DNA of 64,000 bases from Macrotis lagotis (lineage: Eukaryota; Chordata; Mammalia; Peramelemorphia; Peramelidae). The notes beneath the pieces were generated by a model that was given only the letters and a program-made list of their open reading frames with translations, made no database searches and had not been told where the DNA came from. Both the position numbers and the translations under genes were made by a program. Below are positions 1 through 11,089 of the stretch, piece after piece. Location: NCBI RefSeq assembly GCF_037893015.1, contig NC_133666.1, positions 619,304,974 through 619,368,973 on the forward strand. The letters run 5' to 3'. How positions within the stretch are numbered: position 1 is the first letter of the stretch; each line of letters begins with the position of its first letter.

Positions 1-560
1 TTTACCAATTGGTCTCACTACCTCAATCTTTTCCCATTCCAATATATCCTCCAATGAGCCGTCAAATTGATTTTCCTATTTTCCTAATCTGTTCAGTTAG
101 CTCCAGTTGCTCCCTATTACTATCTCCAGAATCAAATATTTATCAATATAAAATCTTTTGTCTTACTTTCAAAGTCCTTTATAACTTAGTCCCTCTGTAC
201 TTTTCTATTCTTATATCTTACTCCCTAGCTACGTAATTTTCAATCCAGGGATACTGCTCTCCTAGCTCTTCCTTGTATAAGACACTCCCATTTCAGTTTC
301 ATTGAGTTTCTCTCCCTTCTCAACTCCATCTCCTAGCTACCCTGGGTTTCTTCAAATATCAGTTAAAGTTCTGCCTTCTGCAAGCCATCTTTCTCAGTCC
401 TCAATCTTAGTGCATTTTCTCTAAGACTACCTGCAATTTTTCCTGCATATATCTTGTTGGTTTATAGTTGCTTGCATGCTGCCCCCATACTGGGAGCTCC
501 TTGAAAGTAGTTTTTTTGCTGTATCCTCTGCTATATCCTCTAGTACTTAGCACAGCTCAA
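1..560 (+). repeat. L2 LINE relic, 3' part
   Basis: Pyrimidine-rich sequence reading like the L2 3' region: text of the kind 'tgggagctccttgaaagtag', then 'tatcctct', then 'agtacttagcacagctcaag' near 540-560. These match the usual L2 tail (stop-gene context, 'gagggcaggg', 'cctagcacagtgcctggcacatag'). Old and diverged. Lies within the presumed first intron of PYCR3. Confidence 0.55.
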
Positions 561-946
561 GGTACATAGCACCTTAACTGATGCTGATAAATTCCCAAAA
601 TTTACTTCAAGGTAACAGTTATAGGAATCTTAAACAAGGAGACACTATCTTAAAACACAGCCATGGTTGATAGTCTAGAATTGAGCAACCATTTCACTAT
701 CTCATTCTTGGATTTTTTTCTCTCAGGCTATGAGTTAAGAAAAAAAATGATTATCTTTCTCACAATGAAGATACTTTTTCACAAAAAACTGCTAGTCTGT
801 CAATCACTTCAAATGGATAGGCAAAGAACAACATGTTCCTATTTGGGTCCAATAATCAATTCAGGGTAGGTAGATGGTGCAGTGGATAAGAGTACCAGAT
901 CCTAGCTAGAGTTAACAAGAGGTTTTTTTTTTCAATAAAATAAAAA

Positions 947-1255
947 GAACTTCTGCAACAACATCCAGAAAAAAACTATGGAGTTTGAATGCAGAACATA
1001 CTATGTTCACTTTTTAAACTTTTTGTATTCTTTCTTTCTCATTTTTCCCCATTAGTTCCAATTCTTCTTTCACAATGTCTAATATGAAATATATTAAACA
1101 GGATTGTATGTGTACCACCTATATCAGATTGCTCATTGTCATGGGAGGGGGAAAAGGATGGGAAGGTTGTAGAAAAATGTCAAATTCAAAAGCTTGCAAA
1201 AGGATGAATGGTTAAAACTATCTTTGCATGCAACTGGGGAAAAAAAAAGAAAAGT
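947..1255 (+). repeat. L1 3' UTR fragment
   Basis: Resembles the 3' end of the older marsupial L1 that recurs at 13365-14035 and 51885-52110: 'gaatgcagaacatactatgt', 'ttcactttttaaact', a run of pyrimidines, and a terminal 'aaaggatgaatggttaaaac' followed by an A-rich tail. A short SINE head fragment (about 866-912, plus strand) lies just before it. Confidence 0.6.
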
Positions 1256-2089
1256 TCTGGGATAACCCTTCTAAGTCATTTTAACAAAAGCCCTTTCTTT
1301 TGTTCTACCTATTACCCACCTTGCAAAGAAAAAAAAAACTTCAAAGAAGTCTGAAAAGAGCCTTAGAAAAATATTATTTCTCAATATTCCAAACAAAATC
1401 AAAGAAGAGATTTTTAATATGTTCCAAGATGTACATACTGTTCTCATCTTTTATGTGCTAGAATTTGGTGATGATAATCTTTGTGTAATCTTCATTTTTG
1501 TATAAACTAGATAACTTAAAATGATTAAATTGCTTAAGCATAAGAGGAAATAATAAAATGTTGATTTTTCAGTCTTCAATTTTCTAGTTACAACTAAAAA
1601 AAATTGACTCACTAAAAGCCAATTAACTTCATACATGATAGTAGAATTGGCCCATGACATTTAAGTCTGAAGAATATATATTATGAAAGTATATTTGGGG
1701 GAAACATCTCTCCAGGAGAAAGTAATCTTAGAAATCAATGAAGCAGTTACCAGGTTATGCAAATAGAGCTATTAAGGAAAGGATAGGCCTGATTCCATCT
1801 TGAAGGAGGCCTCCCAATAAGTATAGACTTCCTGCCCCACACTAGAATATTTTAGCTAACCTCAGAAAAATGCATTAACCTACTGGAACAACTCCTAGAT
1901 CCCAAAATTAACAAGGTTAACATGCTCTTCCCCAAATCACCTGACATCCTGTCCCTATTAACTTACCAATTTAAGTAAAGTAGCTGAGCAGCTTCACCAC
2001 TTAGGCACCTGGTAATGATACCTCTAAGACTATATAAAAAACAGCAATTAACAGCAGTCATCTAATGCTTTGTATGTGCCTAAGAGCAA
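1256..2089. other. Unassigned AT-rich intronic DNA
   Basis: No coding signal. The part 1740-2060 has a loose promoter-like layout ending in a TATA-type string (2030-2037) and might be a remnant of an LTR, but I see no paired ends or coding region, so I leave it unassigned. Confidence 0.4.
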
Positions 2090-2275
2090 TTGTCTTGTCT
2101 GATTCTCAACACTTGGAGGTAAATGCTATAGTTAGTCCCATTTTACAGATGAGGAAATTGAGGCAAACAGCCTTTAAATGACTTGCCCAGAATTACATAG
2201 CTACTAAGTGTTTGGGGGGGGTTAAGATTTGAATTCAAGTCTTCCTGACTCCAGGTCTGGCACTATATGGTTGCT
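2090..2275 (-). repeat. MIR/CORE-SINE relic
   Basis: Antisense MIR-type text: 'cccattttacagatgaggaa', 'attgaggcaaac', 'gacttgcccagaattacata', then 'gaattcaagtcttcctgac'. This is the familiar reversed MIR core. Diverged. Confidence 0.65.
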
Positions 2276-3220
2276 ATCCAATTTGCAACTATGGTTGCTA
2301 ACCAATTTGCAATATAGCTTGATACTAATTAAACTTCATTCTAGCCTTGCTTCTTGACTACAGTATATAGAAATGATTTATATGGTGTTTGTCTGAAAAC
2401 TCATTATTATGGAAGTTAAATGAATAAATTATAAATTGATTGGCATACAAAAGAATTTTTTTACTGTCTCATTTTCTCGTTGCTTAATGTTGAAAAACAA
2501 TGAAAAAATAATTAAACTGCATTTCCATCTTTGTCAGATGCTATGAGACTTGATATCTATTCCCAAACCTACAACTCTCCCAGTCAGGCCACTGGAGAGA
2601 CAACCCACTGAGGAAAGAACTCCACTTGAAACCCTAGAACCTGAGGTACTGTTTAACCAAACATCCAAGAGACTCCAATTTAAAATGCTGTTGCATTAAG
2701 CTGGATAAGCTAAGTGAAAGTGGTACCTTTCCAATTTTGATTCTACCATATAAAAGCCTAGGATGCAATTATTATTTTACTTCTAACGACTGATCTTTTC
2801 AATAGAATGTGTTAAACTAGGAAATAATGAAAAACTTACTGAATTACTCCACATGTGCTTAAAAGCACAAAGAATATTTTCAATAACTGTCATATATTGT
2901 CAACTTGCTGGTATTACTAATTTGAGAAACAACTATACCTTGCTCTAATTTGTAAACAGTGGAACTTACAATGTGAGCTAGAACCTCTAGGGACTATAAT
3001 TTTAATTTGCTTTTACTCTGAATCCAGAGTAAGAAATTAAGAAAAAAAACCAAATATTTACTTATCCATATATACATGCTATTTACCTTCAACAGAATGT
3101 GAACTTGCTGAAATCAGGTACTGTTATTTTTTGAAGTGTCTAACACATAGCAGATGATTGATGCTTAACACTCATGTTATATTCTACTAAGGGAATTATG
3201 ATATATAAAAATAAATAGAA

Positions 3221-3355
3221 GGGCAGCTAGGTAGTAAAGTGGAAAAAGCACTGGTTCTGGAGTCAGGAGAACCTGAGTTCAAATATGAGCTCAGTTACTT
3301 AATAGTTGTGTGTCCCTGAAGAAGTCACTCAACCCTGCTTGCCTCTTAGTAAATA
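3221..3355 (+). repeat. Marsupial tRNA-derived SINE, diverged
   Basis: Head 'gggcagctaggtagtaaagt' at 3222 and body 'ggagtcaggagaacctgagt' followed by 'gtcactcaaccctgcttgcc'. Older than the copies with clean target duplications. Confidence 0.75.
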
Positions 3356-3359
3356 ATAA

Positions 3360-3590
3360 AAGTAGAGGCACAGTACAGTTTCATAGAGAGCTAGCCTCAG
3401 ATTGAGGAAACACAGGGTGGAATGACTTATCAACCACTTGACCCTGGGTAAGTCATTTAGCTTCTCAGTGCTTTAGTCAACTTTCTATGACTCAGTTATA
3501 GAGAAAGTGCTGACTTACACTGATAGAGGGAGTTTCCTCATCCAGGAATTCCCCAAACCAATGAAATCACAGGTCCAGTTGCTATCACTC
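3360..3590 (+). repeat. Long CORE-SINE (MAR1/MON1-like)
   Basis: Shows the CORE segment ('ttgaccctgggtaagtcatt') and the characteristic long 3' part with 'gagggagtttcctcatccag' and 'ccaatgaaatcacaggtcca'. Family name is from memory. Confidence 0.6.
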
Positions 3591-3737
3591 TAAAAAAAAG
3601 TATGGTACAAAGTTGAAGAAGAGGCATTAACAACCAGAGATTTGAAGAAGGTTTTATGAAGGTGATGAATCTGAACCAATCGGGGAAGACAGAAATTCTG
3701 AGTAGAGATAAGAGAAGGCATTCATGTCAGGTATAGA

Positions 3738-3783
3738 GAATGTGTGTATGTGTGTGTATACGTGTGTGTGTGTGTACACACAC
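3738..3783. repeat. (TG)n microsatellite
   Basis: Interrupted TG repeat with a TATACG break and a terminal ACACAC stretch. Confidence 0.9.
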
Positions 3784-4699
3784 CAGAGTTTAAATTGTGG
3801 AGGCCCTTTAAATTAAAGCATTCCCATTTTTTCTTGTAGTAAAGGAGTGTGTGCCACTAAAGATTTTCAGCAGAACCAGATGCTTCTTCTGTGGAGGATG
3901 GGCTAAAAAAAGTAAAGGTCAGAAGGGAAGCCAATTAAATGGCTATTAGTTCTAGGTCTAGGACCATCTCTGGTCATCCTGATCTATATCTGGCCACTGG
4001 ACCCAGACGGCTCCAGAGGAGAAAGGGAGACTGGTGACTTAGCACAGCACCCCACTCACTCAAAAACAATTTACTTTTGTGTCATGGCATCACCTCCTTG
4101 ATATCATGTTCTTTTTGTGAATGGAGTTTGACAAACAAATAATTTTAAGTGGTAACTTAAAGACTAAACTTGGACCAAAACAAAGATAACTGGCATACCT
4201 ATCTTAGAGCTGTTGAAAGAAATTGTAAATTCCTAAAGAAGTTGGAGTTATTGGACTACTGATGAAAGTGAGGATCAGGGTGGAGAAGTAACTTAGCCAA
4301 GGTCATGAAGCTAGGTCATCTGCCTTAGCAGCCCACATGTGCTTATGTCGCTATAGGACCCACATTCTCACCTTCTGTTTCCCTGGATCATTTCTTTATC
4401 AAACCAGAGTTCATCAGAGCTGGAAGGAAACTATGAAATTACAAGTTCTCCCTCCTTCCCCATCCCCATTTTATTTTATTTGAGATTTCTCTTTTTAGAT
4501 GAATTTGTTTTTTTTCTTCTCTTTAGTTTATATCATTCCCCCAACAAAAAAACCCCACAAACACCTCACAGTTTGTTAAATGGAAAGGTGTATGTGCTTT
4601 TAATACCAGTATTGTCTACTGTTTTGAGTTTTGTTGCCCTTTAAAATAGGAGCAACATATTTATTCTATTATAGTTTTTTCTTTCATAATCACATGTTT
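3784..4699. other. Intronic/intergenic DNA without recognised gene
   Basis: Scanned both strands: no exon-like open frame with splice sites and no confident young repeat. Short poly-purine and poly-T stretches only. Confidence 0.5.
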
Positions 4700-5290
4700 G
4701 CAAGTTTAAAGTCCTTTACTAGACCTGGACTACCTTTCCAGTTCCTCCTAAATCACTTAGCTTCTGTAGTTCAATGAACTTGGCCTTTTTGCTTTTCTTC
4801 ACTAGAAAGACCCTCATCATCATCCATCTTTTTGCCTTTGCACTGGTCCTCCCTATTCATAGGAAGAACTCCAACCTTTCTTCTACTAGAGACTTTTACT
4901 TCCTTCAAGGCTCATCTCAGGCAACATCTTCTACATAAGGGGTCACAAACACTTTTGGAAGTTTAGTGAAGTCTATGGACTCCTCAGAATGTTTTAACTG
5001 AAAGAAATGCTAAATTACAGTTCAAGGATGGTGAAAATAACTTTCCCCATCCAAGTTCACAGATTCTGAGTTGTAAAGGGTTTGTGGACTCCAGGTTAAG
5101 TAAGTATGAAGACTTTTCTGATCTCCCTCCCAAAACTAATTTGTATCATTTTTTTTGTATATTCTTAGATGTGTATCTATTGTATTCCTAAGGGCAAACA
5201 CTCAAGTTTCACTTTTGCTTTTTGTATCTTCAGCACCTAGAACAATCCTGACACAAGGGAGGCTTTGAATACATATTTATCTATTGCTTC
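4700..5290 (+). repeat. L2 LINE relic, 3' part
   Basis: L2 3' features in order: 'ctggactacctttccag', pyrimidine-rich part, 'cttcaaggctcatctcaggc', then near 5220-5280 'tttgtatcttcagcacctag' and 'aatacatatttatctattg'. Sequence around 4940-5100 interrupts the L2. Confidence 0.6.
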
Positions 5291-5346
5291 ATTTTACTCT
5301 GCTTTTTTCACTCTCCAGGATCTCCATTTTGTGGAAAAGTTCATTG

Positions 5347-5503
5347 AGGGGCGGCTAAGTGGCGCAGTGGATAGCACACTGGCTCTGGAGTCAGGAGTAC
5401 CTGAGTTCAAATCTGACCTCAGACACTTAATAATTACCTAGCTGTGTGGCCTTGGGCAAGCCAGTTAACCTCACTGACTAGCAAAAACCTAAAAAAAAAA
5501 AAA
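5347..5503 (+). mobile_element. Marsupial SINE with target-site duplication
   Basis: Nearly full-length tRNA-derived SINE: head 'ggggcggctaagtggcgcag', box-like middle, CORE-like 'tagctgtgtggccttgggca', and an A-rich tail. Flanked by direct repeats 'aaaagttcattgag' at 5335-5348 and 5504-5517, the mark of L1-driven insertion. Confidence 0.9.
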
Positions 5504-5624
5504 AAAAGTTCATTGAGACCCAGAGTAGGCCCTACTAGCAAGCCATTGGGCAAGCGAGAAGTCAAATTTCCTGACTCTCTGCCCAATGTTCTTATGGTTT
5601 CTCATGCCATGCAGCTGGCCTATT

Positions 5625-5710
5625 TAATTTCAATTCAATAGACATTTATTAAATACCTTACTATACTAGAGCACTGAACTTATTGCTGTAAGAGCTATAT
5701 GAGAAGTTTA
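5625..5710 (-). repeat. L2 3' end fragment, reversed
   Basis: 'tcaattcaatagacatttat' and 'taaataccttactatactag' are the reverse complement of the usual L2 end (…cttaataaatg…). Confidence 0.5.
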
Positions 5711-6004
5711 GATGTGAGTCCTTTATGGCTTTTACCATTTAGTTAAAAGAATAGACAAAAACATAATTATAATATCCAGTCTCACATGATTGATGGACTA
5801 TTGAAATGTTGAGTATTATGCAAGGGTCTGAGGGGGGGAAAGGTCTTTACTGATAGAAAAGCTGACTTTTTGAGTGGCTACTGCAGTTGTTCTGTTAGAC
5901 AGTAACAAGTGCTTAAAATTACTATATGGTGGCAAGAATACAAATAGAAAAGAGATACAGAATCAAAGAAATAATTCAGAAGAAAAACATTATAAGGCTT
6001 GGTA

Positions 6005-6220
6005 ACTAATTATCTGTTGTTGTTCAGTCATTCAATAGTGCTTGACTCTTTTCTTGGCAAAGATTCTGGAATGATTTGCCATTTCCTTCTCCAGTGAATC
6101 CAGAAGATCCTTTTGTTAGGTCAATAGAGGTTATGCCCAGGTGATGAAACTATTAAGTGTCTAAGGCTAGATCTGAACTTCAATTCTTCCTGATTCCTTT
6201 CTATCCAGTAAACTACCAAC
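6005..6220 (-). repeat. Long CORE-SINE (MAR1-like), reversed
   Basis: Reads 'gttgttgttcagtcattcaa', 'gactcttttcttggcaaaga', 'tttgccatttccttctccag', then 'ttaagtgtctaaggctagat'. This is the reverse complement of the 3' half of the element at 45193-45433, which carries the matching sense text. Confidence 0.65.
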
Positions 6221-6424
6221 TATCTCATAAAAGACTAATTAGATTATGCAACTAGAGAAAAGAAAGAGGCACAAGTCCAAAAGTTTAGAATGGGTAAGTA
6301 TGGATCATGCCACTGATAGGAGCAAGCTTTTAAGAAATGGTCATCAACCTTCCCTGAGCTAGATTTTAGGCATACTTAGTTCAAGGTGCCACTGGGTCAT
6401 TAAGAGGAAGATGTGGGTCAATAG

Positions 6425-6570
6425 GTCAATGTAGTATCATAGAAAGAATTGGATTCAGTATCAGAAGAACTAAGTTTGAATTCTGGAACTGTCACATACT
6501 AGCTGAATGATTTTGGGCAAGTTTCTCCTCAGTCCCTTCATTCATGAAATGGATCGAATTCTCATACTGT
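6425..6570 (+). repeat. MIR/CORE-SINE relic
   Basis: MIR-like order: 'agaaagaattggattcagta', 'cacatactagctgaatgatt', 'ttgggcaagtttctcctcag', 'aaatgg'. Diverged. Confidence 0.55.
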
Positions 6571-6759
6571 TTTATCATTCTTTCCTTGATACTTTTCCTT
6601 TTTTTAGGTTTTTGGACAACATTCTCTGTTCTGACCTGACCTGTTTCTTTGCCATCTAGGATATACCCATTAAAACTGTAGGTGTTTCATACAGTTGTGT
6701 CCTTGGCTCTCTTTTTTTTCTATACTACTCCACTTGGTAATCTTAGTAGTCTGAATTTA

Positions 6760-7620
6760 AAATACCAAATGTACCCATCCTGCCTAAACCTCTCTGCTGA
6801 CTTCCAACTACCTTTCACTCATTATTTTTCCTTCTAAACACTTCCCCTCCCCCATTCCCCATAGAGGGCACAACCTCATAAACCTTGACTTCTCATTATC
6901 TCTCACCCCACCCTCCCGTATCAATTGGTTGCCTAGGCCTTCGGATTTCATTTTTGTCTATGTTCCCTCCTCTCCCCTACAACCCATGTGCAGGCCCTTA
7001 TCACTTCATTATTGATTATAAAAATAGTCTGCTAGGTAGTTCTACCTGCATGTGTCTGTCTACTCCAACCCATCCTTCATTTAACCACCAAAGTGATTTT
7101 CCTAAGTAAAGATCTGATCATTTCACCTCTCTCACCTTCCGTGCCCCATCTCAAACTATGGCTCCCTATTGCCTCCAAGACCAACTATAAAAATCCTGTT
7201 TGGTATTCAAAGTCCAATAAACTGGCCTCTTCCTCCCACCTACCTTTCCAAGCTTCTTATACTTTACTCCTTGACATGTACTATTCAATCTAGTAACAGT
7301 GCCCTTTTTGCTGTTCCATGAATAAGACACACATTTGTCAGTTTGGAGTATTTTCTCTGGCTGTCCCTCATGCCTAGAATGCCCTCATTTTATGTCCATC
7401 CATTTTAGTAGGTTCCCTACTAAAATCCCATCTTCTTTCTCAACCCCTCTTAATTCTAGTGCCTTCATTCTATTAATCAACTCCGGTTTATCTTATAGAG
7501 TGCTTATTTGTACATATCTGTTTCCATGCTGTCTCCCCCATTAGATTGTAAGTGCTCTGAAGGCAGTATCACCAGTACAGTACCTGGAACAATATAGGCA
7601 CTTAAATTTTTATTGACTAC
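6760..7620 (+). repeat. L2 LINE relic, long 3' segment
   Basis: About 0.85 kb of L2-like sequence including 'agtgattttcctaagtaaag', 'tggtattcaaagtccaataa', 'ctgtccctcatgcctagaat', 'agattgtaagtgctctgaag' and the end 'ataggcacttaaatttttat'. Several short open frames here are just L2 ORF2 decay. Confidence 0.75.
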
Positions 7621-7794
7621 TTTTTAATGTCTCTTCCAGCTCTAACTTAAATGATCCTAAACGAAGAGAGGTCAGGAAACAGAAAGGTCATCAGAAGAAA
7701 GAAGGATCAGGCTTATCTGCTTGGTACCAAAGAGCAAAAGAAGAGCTATCAATATGATATAAGAAAAAAATTTCATTGAGATAATATTTATATA

Positions 7795-8030
7795 TTTATA
7801 TATTGGATAGATTGCTATACTTGAAGTCAGGAGTTCAAATCCTGCCCCAGACACAGAGCTGTGTGACAGTGGGCAAGTCATTAAACTTCAACCTGCCACA
7901 GTTTTTATCTAATCTATCAAGTGAAGATGATAGCAGCACTTACCTCTCAGGGTTGTTGTGAAGATAAATTGAAATATTTGTAAAGCTCTTTGCAAACCTT
8001 AAAGCACTGTATAAATACTATCTTTAGTTA
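7795..8030 (+). repeat. CORE-SINE with 3' 'aaagcgcttt' tail
   Basis: 'gaagtcaggagttcaaatcc', 'gctgtgtgacagtgggcaag', then 'tctcagggttgttgtgaaga' and 'aaagctctttgcaaacctta'. The same architecture recurs at 19105-19315, 37930-38215, 46262-46450 and 58105-58330. Confidence 0.65.
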
Positions 8031-8379
8031 GAACTATCCAGTTCACTGGATCAAATCTAAGAAGTTGAAGTTCAATATGTAAAATCTTAATATATGGATT
8101 TGAAAAATGAACTTCAGAGTTAAAGATCTGGGGGGTTTAGAGGCATGTGAGTTGAAGAATGTGATATTACAACTGCCAGTTATGATTCAGTTATGATCTT
8201 TAACCAGATGATTCTAAAACCTCTGTAGCCATGGAGTCCCAGGAGAGAGATCTCCTGACCTCCAAACTTGTATCACCATATACCTGTTAATTATCTTCAC
8301 CTGGATTGCATTTCAAGCTCAACAACTACAAAACTTAGGTCCCCCCTCTTCCAAATTTTCTCTATTTCTGTTAAAGGTA

Positions 8380-9045
8380 CCACCAGCTTCTTATCATGCA
8401 GGTTTCTAGTTTTTCAGTTTTTTTCCTCTCCCTAATTCATCTCCCCATTCCAATTTCTAATTAGTTTCTAAGTCTTACAGATTCTACTTCAATATATTTA
8501 ACATGTGACTTTTCTTTAAACACATCCTCATTTCCATATTACAAAAGTTTCCTAATTAGCCTGCTTCTAGAATCTCCCCTCCAACTTATCCCCAATATAG
8601 CTCACAGATTAGTTTTCCTAATATACAGATATTACCATGTATCATTTCCCTATTCAAAAATTTTCGAAGGTCCCTTGTTATTTAATTAGGTTCATTATTT
8701 AAGGTCCTCCACAACTGAACTCCAGCCTATTTTCCAAACTTTATTTCATAGTGTTCCCCCTTTTTGTTTCAGCAAAATGACCCCTACTAACTAACTTGAC
8801 ATTCCGGTTTTGGTAGCTATCTGCCACCTCTCCTTACTTGAGCCTCTCAGAATCTCTAGCTTCCTCCAGCATCTGCGGAGATAATCTCTCTCAAGGAAAT
8901 CCTTTCTTTCATCTTTCTTCACTCCACTAGTTAAGGCTCTTTTCCTCCTCAAATTATCTCATTGACGGATCTGCATACCTTCCTCGGGGGGAAGGTAAAG
9001 GTTTTGAGGGCTGGGACTAATTCTTCTTGTTCTTTGTATTATAGG
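8380..9045 (+). repeat. L2 LINE relic
   Basis: Pyrimidine-rich L2-like segment with 'ttagttttcctaatatacag', 'aggtcctccacaactgaact' and 'ctgggactaattcttcttgt'. Ends about 400 bp before the PYCR3 exon. Confidence 0.6.
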
Positions 9046-9366
9046 CCTGCAGGGTGAGTTAGGGGAGTGACAGCTCCACCGCCCTGTCTCGGCAGACTTC
9101 AGTTGTGGGAGCGTGGAAGCTGCCATCAACAGCCTGGAGAGTGTGAGGAGGCCAACAATCCTGCCACTGGATGTCAGCTAAGGGAATGTTTTTGTTTTTT
9201 AGCCTGGAGAAGAACAGATTTAAAGGAAACTGCCTTGAGGGAGATGGGTTAAATTAGTTTTATTTAAACCGAGGGCAGAGCTGGGCGAGATGGGGAGAAA
9301 TTGAAGAATGAATCATCTGGTCTCGATCAATTCACTTCCTAATAATGCTGGAACTGTCCAAAAGCA

Positions 9367-9391
9367 AAAAAAAAAAAAAAAAAAAAAAAAA
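9367..9391. repeat. Poly(A) run in PYCR3 intron 1
   Basis: Homopolymeric A tract of about 25 bases just downstream (in gene sense) of the PYCR3 exon 1 donor; on the coding strand it is poly(T). Confidence 0.9.
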
Positions 9392-9462
9392 GGCCTTTCC
9401 CAGAGGGGGTGGGGGGAGCCCCCGCGTCCAGCCCGCCCCTCGCCCCGGCCCGCCGCCGCTAC

Positions 9463-9709
9463 CTGACACGATGAGGCCCATCGCGATCGCTTCGGCCATG
9501 CGGCCTGCACCCACGAAACCAATCTGCAACTGGGGATCCGGGATCCAGGGTAACTGGGGCGTCGACAACGGGGACGGGACGGACGTGGTCGACGACAACG
9601 TGGTCGACGCAGTCAGATGCGGGGCCGACGACGACACCTTGGTGGACGAGGCCGCCGTGGCGGCGGCCACAGCCGCGGCCGCCGCCGCCGCTGCAGCGGC
9701 CCCAGCCAT
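9463..9709 (-). CDS. PYCR3: PYCR3 first coding exon (partial gene)
   Basis: Start of pyrroline-5-carboxylate reductase 3, which makes L-proline from pyrroline-5-carboxylate with NAD(P)H (known for the family; PYCR3 is cytosolic). The exon encodes 82 codons plus one base and ends CAG|GTAGCG at 9463/9462. Residues 63-80 contain the Rossmann motif IGFVGAGRMAEAIAMGLI, very close to human PYCR3 (VGFVGAGRMAGAIAQGLI) and less like PYCR1/2. The start ATG (9709-9707) has purine at -3 and G at +4. Before the motif lies an unusual ~62-residue stretch: poly-Ala (residues 4-20, few interruptions), then Ser/Thr/Pro-rich; human has only about ten residues there. No later exon was found between 1 and 9462, so intron 1 runs past the left edge. 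Neighbouring GFUS on the same strand supports the assignment. Confidence 0.85.
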
Positions 9710-9818
9710 TTCTCTTAGTTGCTACTTCAGCCCGGCCCCCGCCCCGGCCCCCGCCCCGGTCCCAACCGCCACCAACCGCCGTCAACTGACTCACCCGCCC
9801 CTCCTCTCACGCCCTCCC

Positions 9819-10090
9819 ATTGGTCCCTCCGCTCCCCTCCGCCGTTTCCGATTGGCTGTCGAGCTCCCCGCCCCTCGGCCTCGCTCCTGTTCCCTAGTCT
9901 CCTCACTTGGCCCGCCCTCGGGTGTCAGGGATTGGTTCATAGAGTCAGCCCTTTTATCGGATTGGCTGGATGGTGCTCGGTTTTCGTCATCCTTCCGCCC
10001 CGTTCCCGGACGCATTTTGTTTAGAACATTGGATTCGGCCTTCCTGCCATCAATCGAAGAGCGTAACGACCCTCCTCTCTCTCTGATTGG
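9819..10090 (-). promoter_or_regulatory. Cluster of six CCAAT boxes (NF-Y type)
   Basis: ATTGG on the plus strand, hence CCAAT in the PYCR3 sense, at 9819-9823, 9851-9855, 9931-9935, 9961-9965, 10028-10032 and 10086-10090. Three carry the fuller GATTGGCTG form (AGCCAATC when reversed), the preferred NF-Y context. Binding is inferred. Confidence 0.7.
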
Positions 10091-10130
10091 CTGACGCCTC
10101 TATACCTGCGTCTCGGAGGAGGCGAGGACC

Positions 10131-10699
10131 CAAAAGGGAAGTTCTAAAGGGGATGAGTTGTCGGGGAAGATGAACCAGGCCAGGAGGAGGGAGAAGAGAG
10201 GACAGCTGTCTGGGGAAATGGGCAGCAGGAGGAGGAAGAGGACAAGTTGTTGGAGAGACTGTGGAAGAACAGTCTGCAAACGTCCCCTCCCCCCCAAAAA
10301 AGAGTCATGCCCTTTGACCCAACGGGACCACTAAAAGGCAGGCACCCCCAAGATGCAGAGGGAAAGGAGCATATATGTGCAAATATGTTAGCAGCGCCCT
10401 TTGTTGGAGCAAAGCGCTACAGACAGAGCAATGTGCTGGTTGGGTGACGGCTGAAGAAATGATGGTGTGGTATGTATGTGTATTGAACTTTACAAGGATG
10501 ACACGTTATCCTAACGACTAGCCTGGCTGTGCCATTCCTCCTTCCCATTTTACTGAAGAAGAAGCCGAATCAGACGTGTTATGTTAAGTGATGTTCCTTG
10601 CTTGTCTTGGTTCTGGAAGACCTTGCCATCAGGGAGATGACGTCATGACAAGGAGGTGAATTGAATGTGAGTGGGGGGCGGGGTGCTGTGCTAAGTCTC
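10131..10699. other. Upstream flank of PYCR3, no gene seen
   Basis: Purine-rich stretch (10130-10260, many AGGAGG steps) followed by unremarkable sequence. No open frame with recognisable homology. Confidence 0.5.
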
Positions 10700-10890
10700 C
10701 AGCTTGCCCAGGGTCCCACAACTAATAAATGTCAAGTGTCTTGAGGTCAAATGTGAACTGGGGTCCTCCTGACTCCAGGACCGGGGCTCCCTCCATCCAC
10801 TGCCTCACCTAGCTGCTCTCCCCAAAGTCAATACAGTGAGTATTTGAGGCAGGATTTGAACTCAATCTTGATTCTAAGACCAGCATTCTT
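10700..10890 (-). repeat. Two reversed SINE/MIR relics in tandem
   Basis: First 'gcttgcccagggtcccacaa' to 'cactgcctcacctagctgct' (10700-10820), then a second shorter copy with 'gaggcaggatttgaactcaa' and 'ttctttccaccccttgcc' (10820-10890). Confidence 0.65.
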
Positions 10891-11089
10891 TCCACCCCTT
10901 GCCTATATGGTTGGAAATGCTGAATGTGAGGCATTCAGAGAAACTTGAAAAATTTTGTATGAACTGATTACATGATTGCAATAAAGTCAAGGAAACCACT
11001 TTGATCAATGCAATAACCAATCATTACTTCAGAAAGCTGATGATGCATGCTATCTGCCATTCTGCAGAGGCTAGCCATCCCCACCAATT

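Larger units (their letters stand above)
9400..10130 (-). promoter_or_regulatory. PYCR3: PYCR3 CpG-island promoter
   Basis: CpG-rich block covering PYCR3 exon 1 and about 420 bp upstream. It has a tandem 12-bp GC-box unit (GGCCCCCGCCCC at 9734-9745 and 9746-9757) ending about 25 bp from the ATG, and no clear TATA box. Typical housekeeping promoter; the exact transcription start cannot be read from sequence. Confidence 0.8.

Noticed and set aside
9345-10094. 249-codon plus-strand open frame across the PYCR3 island
   Set aside because: It is the reverse of PYCR3 exon 1 and its promoter; GC-rich DNA keeps frames open. The minus frame has clear homology.
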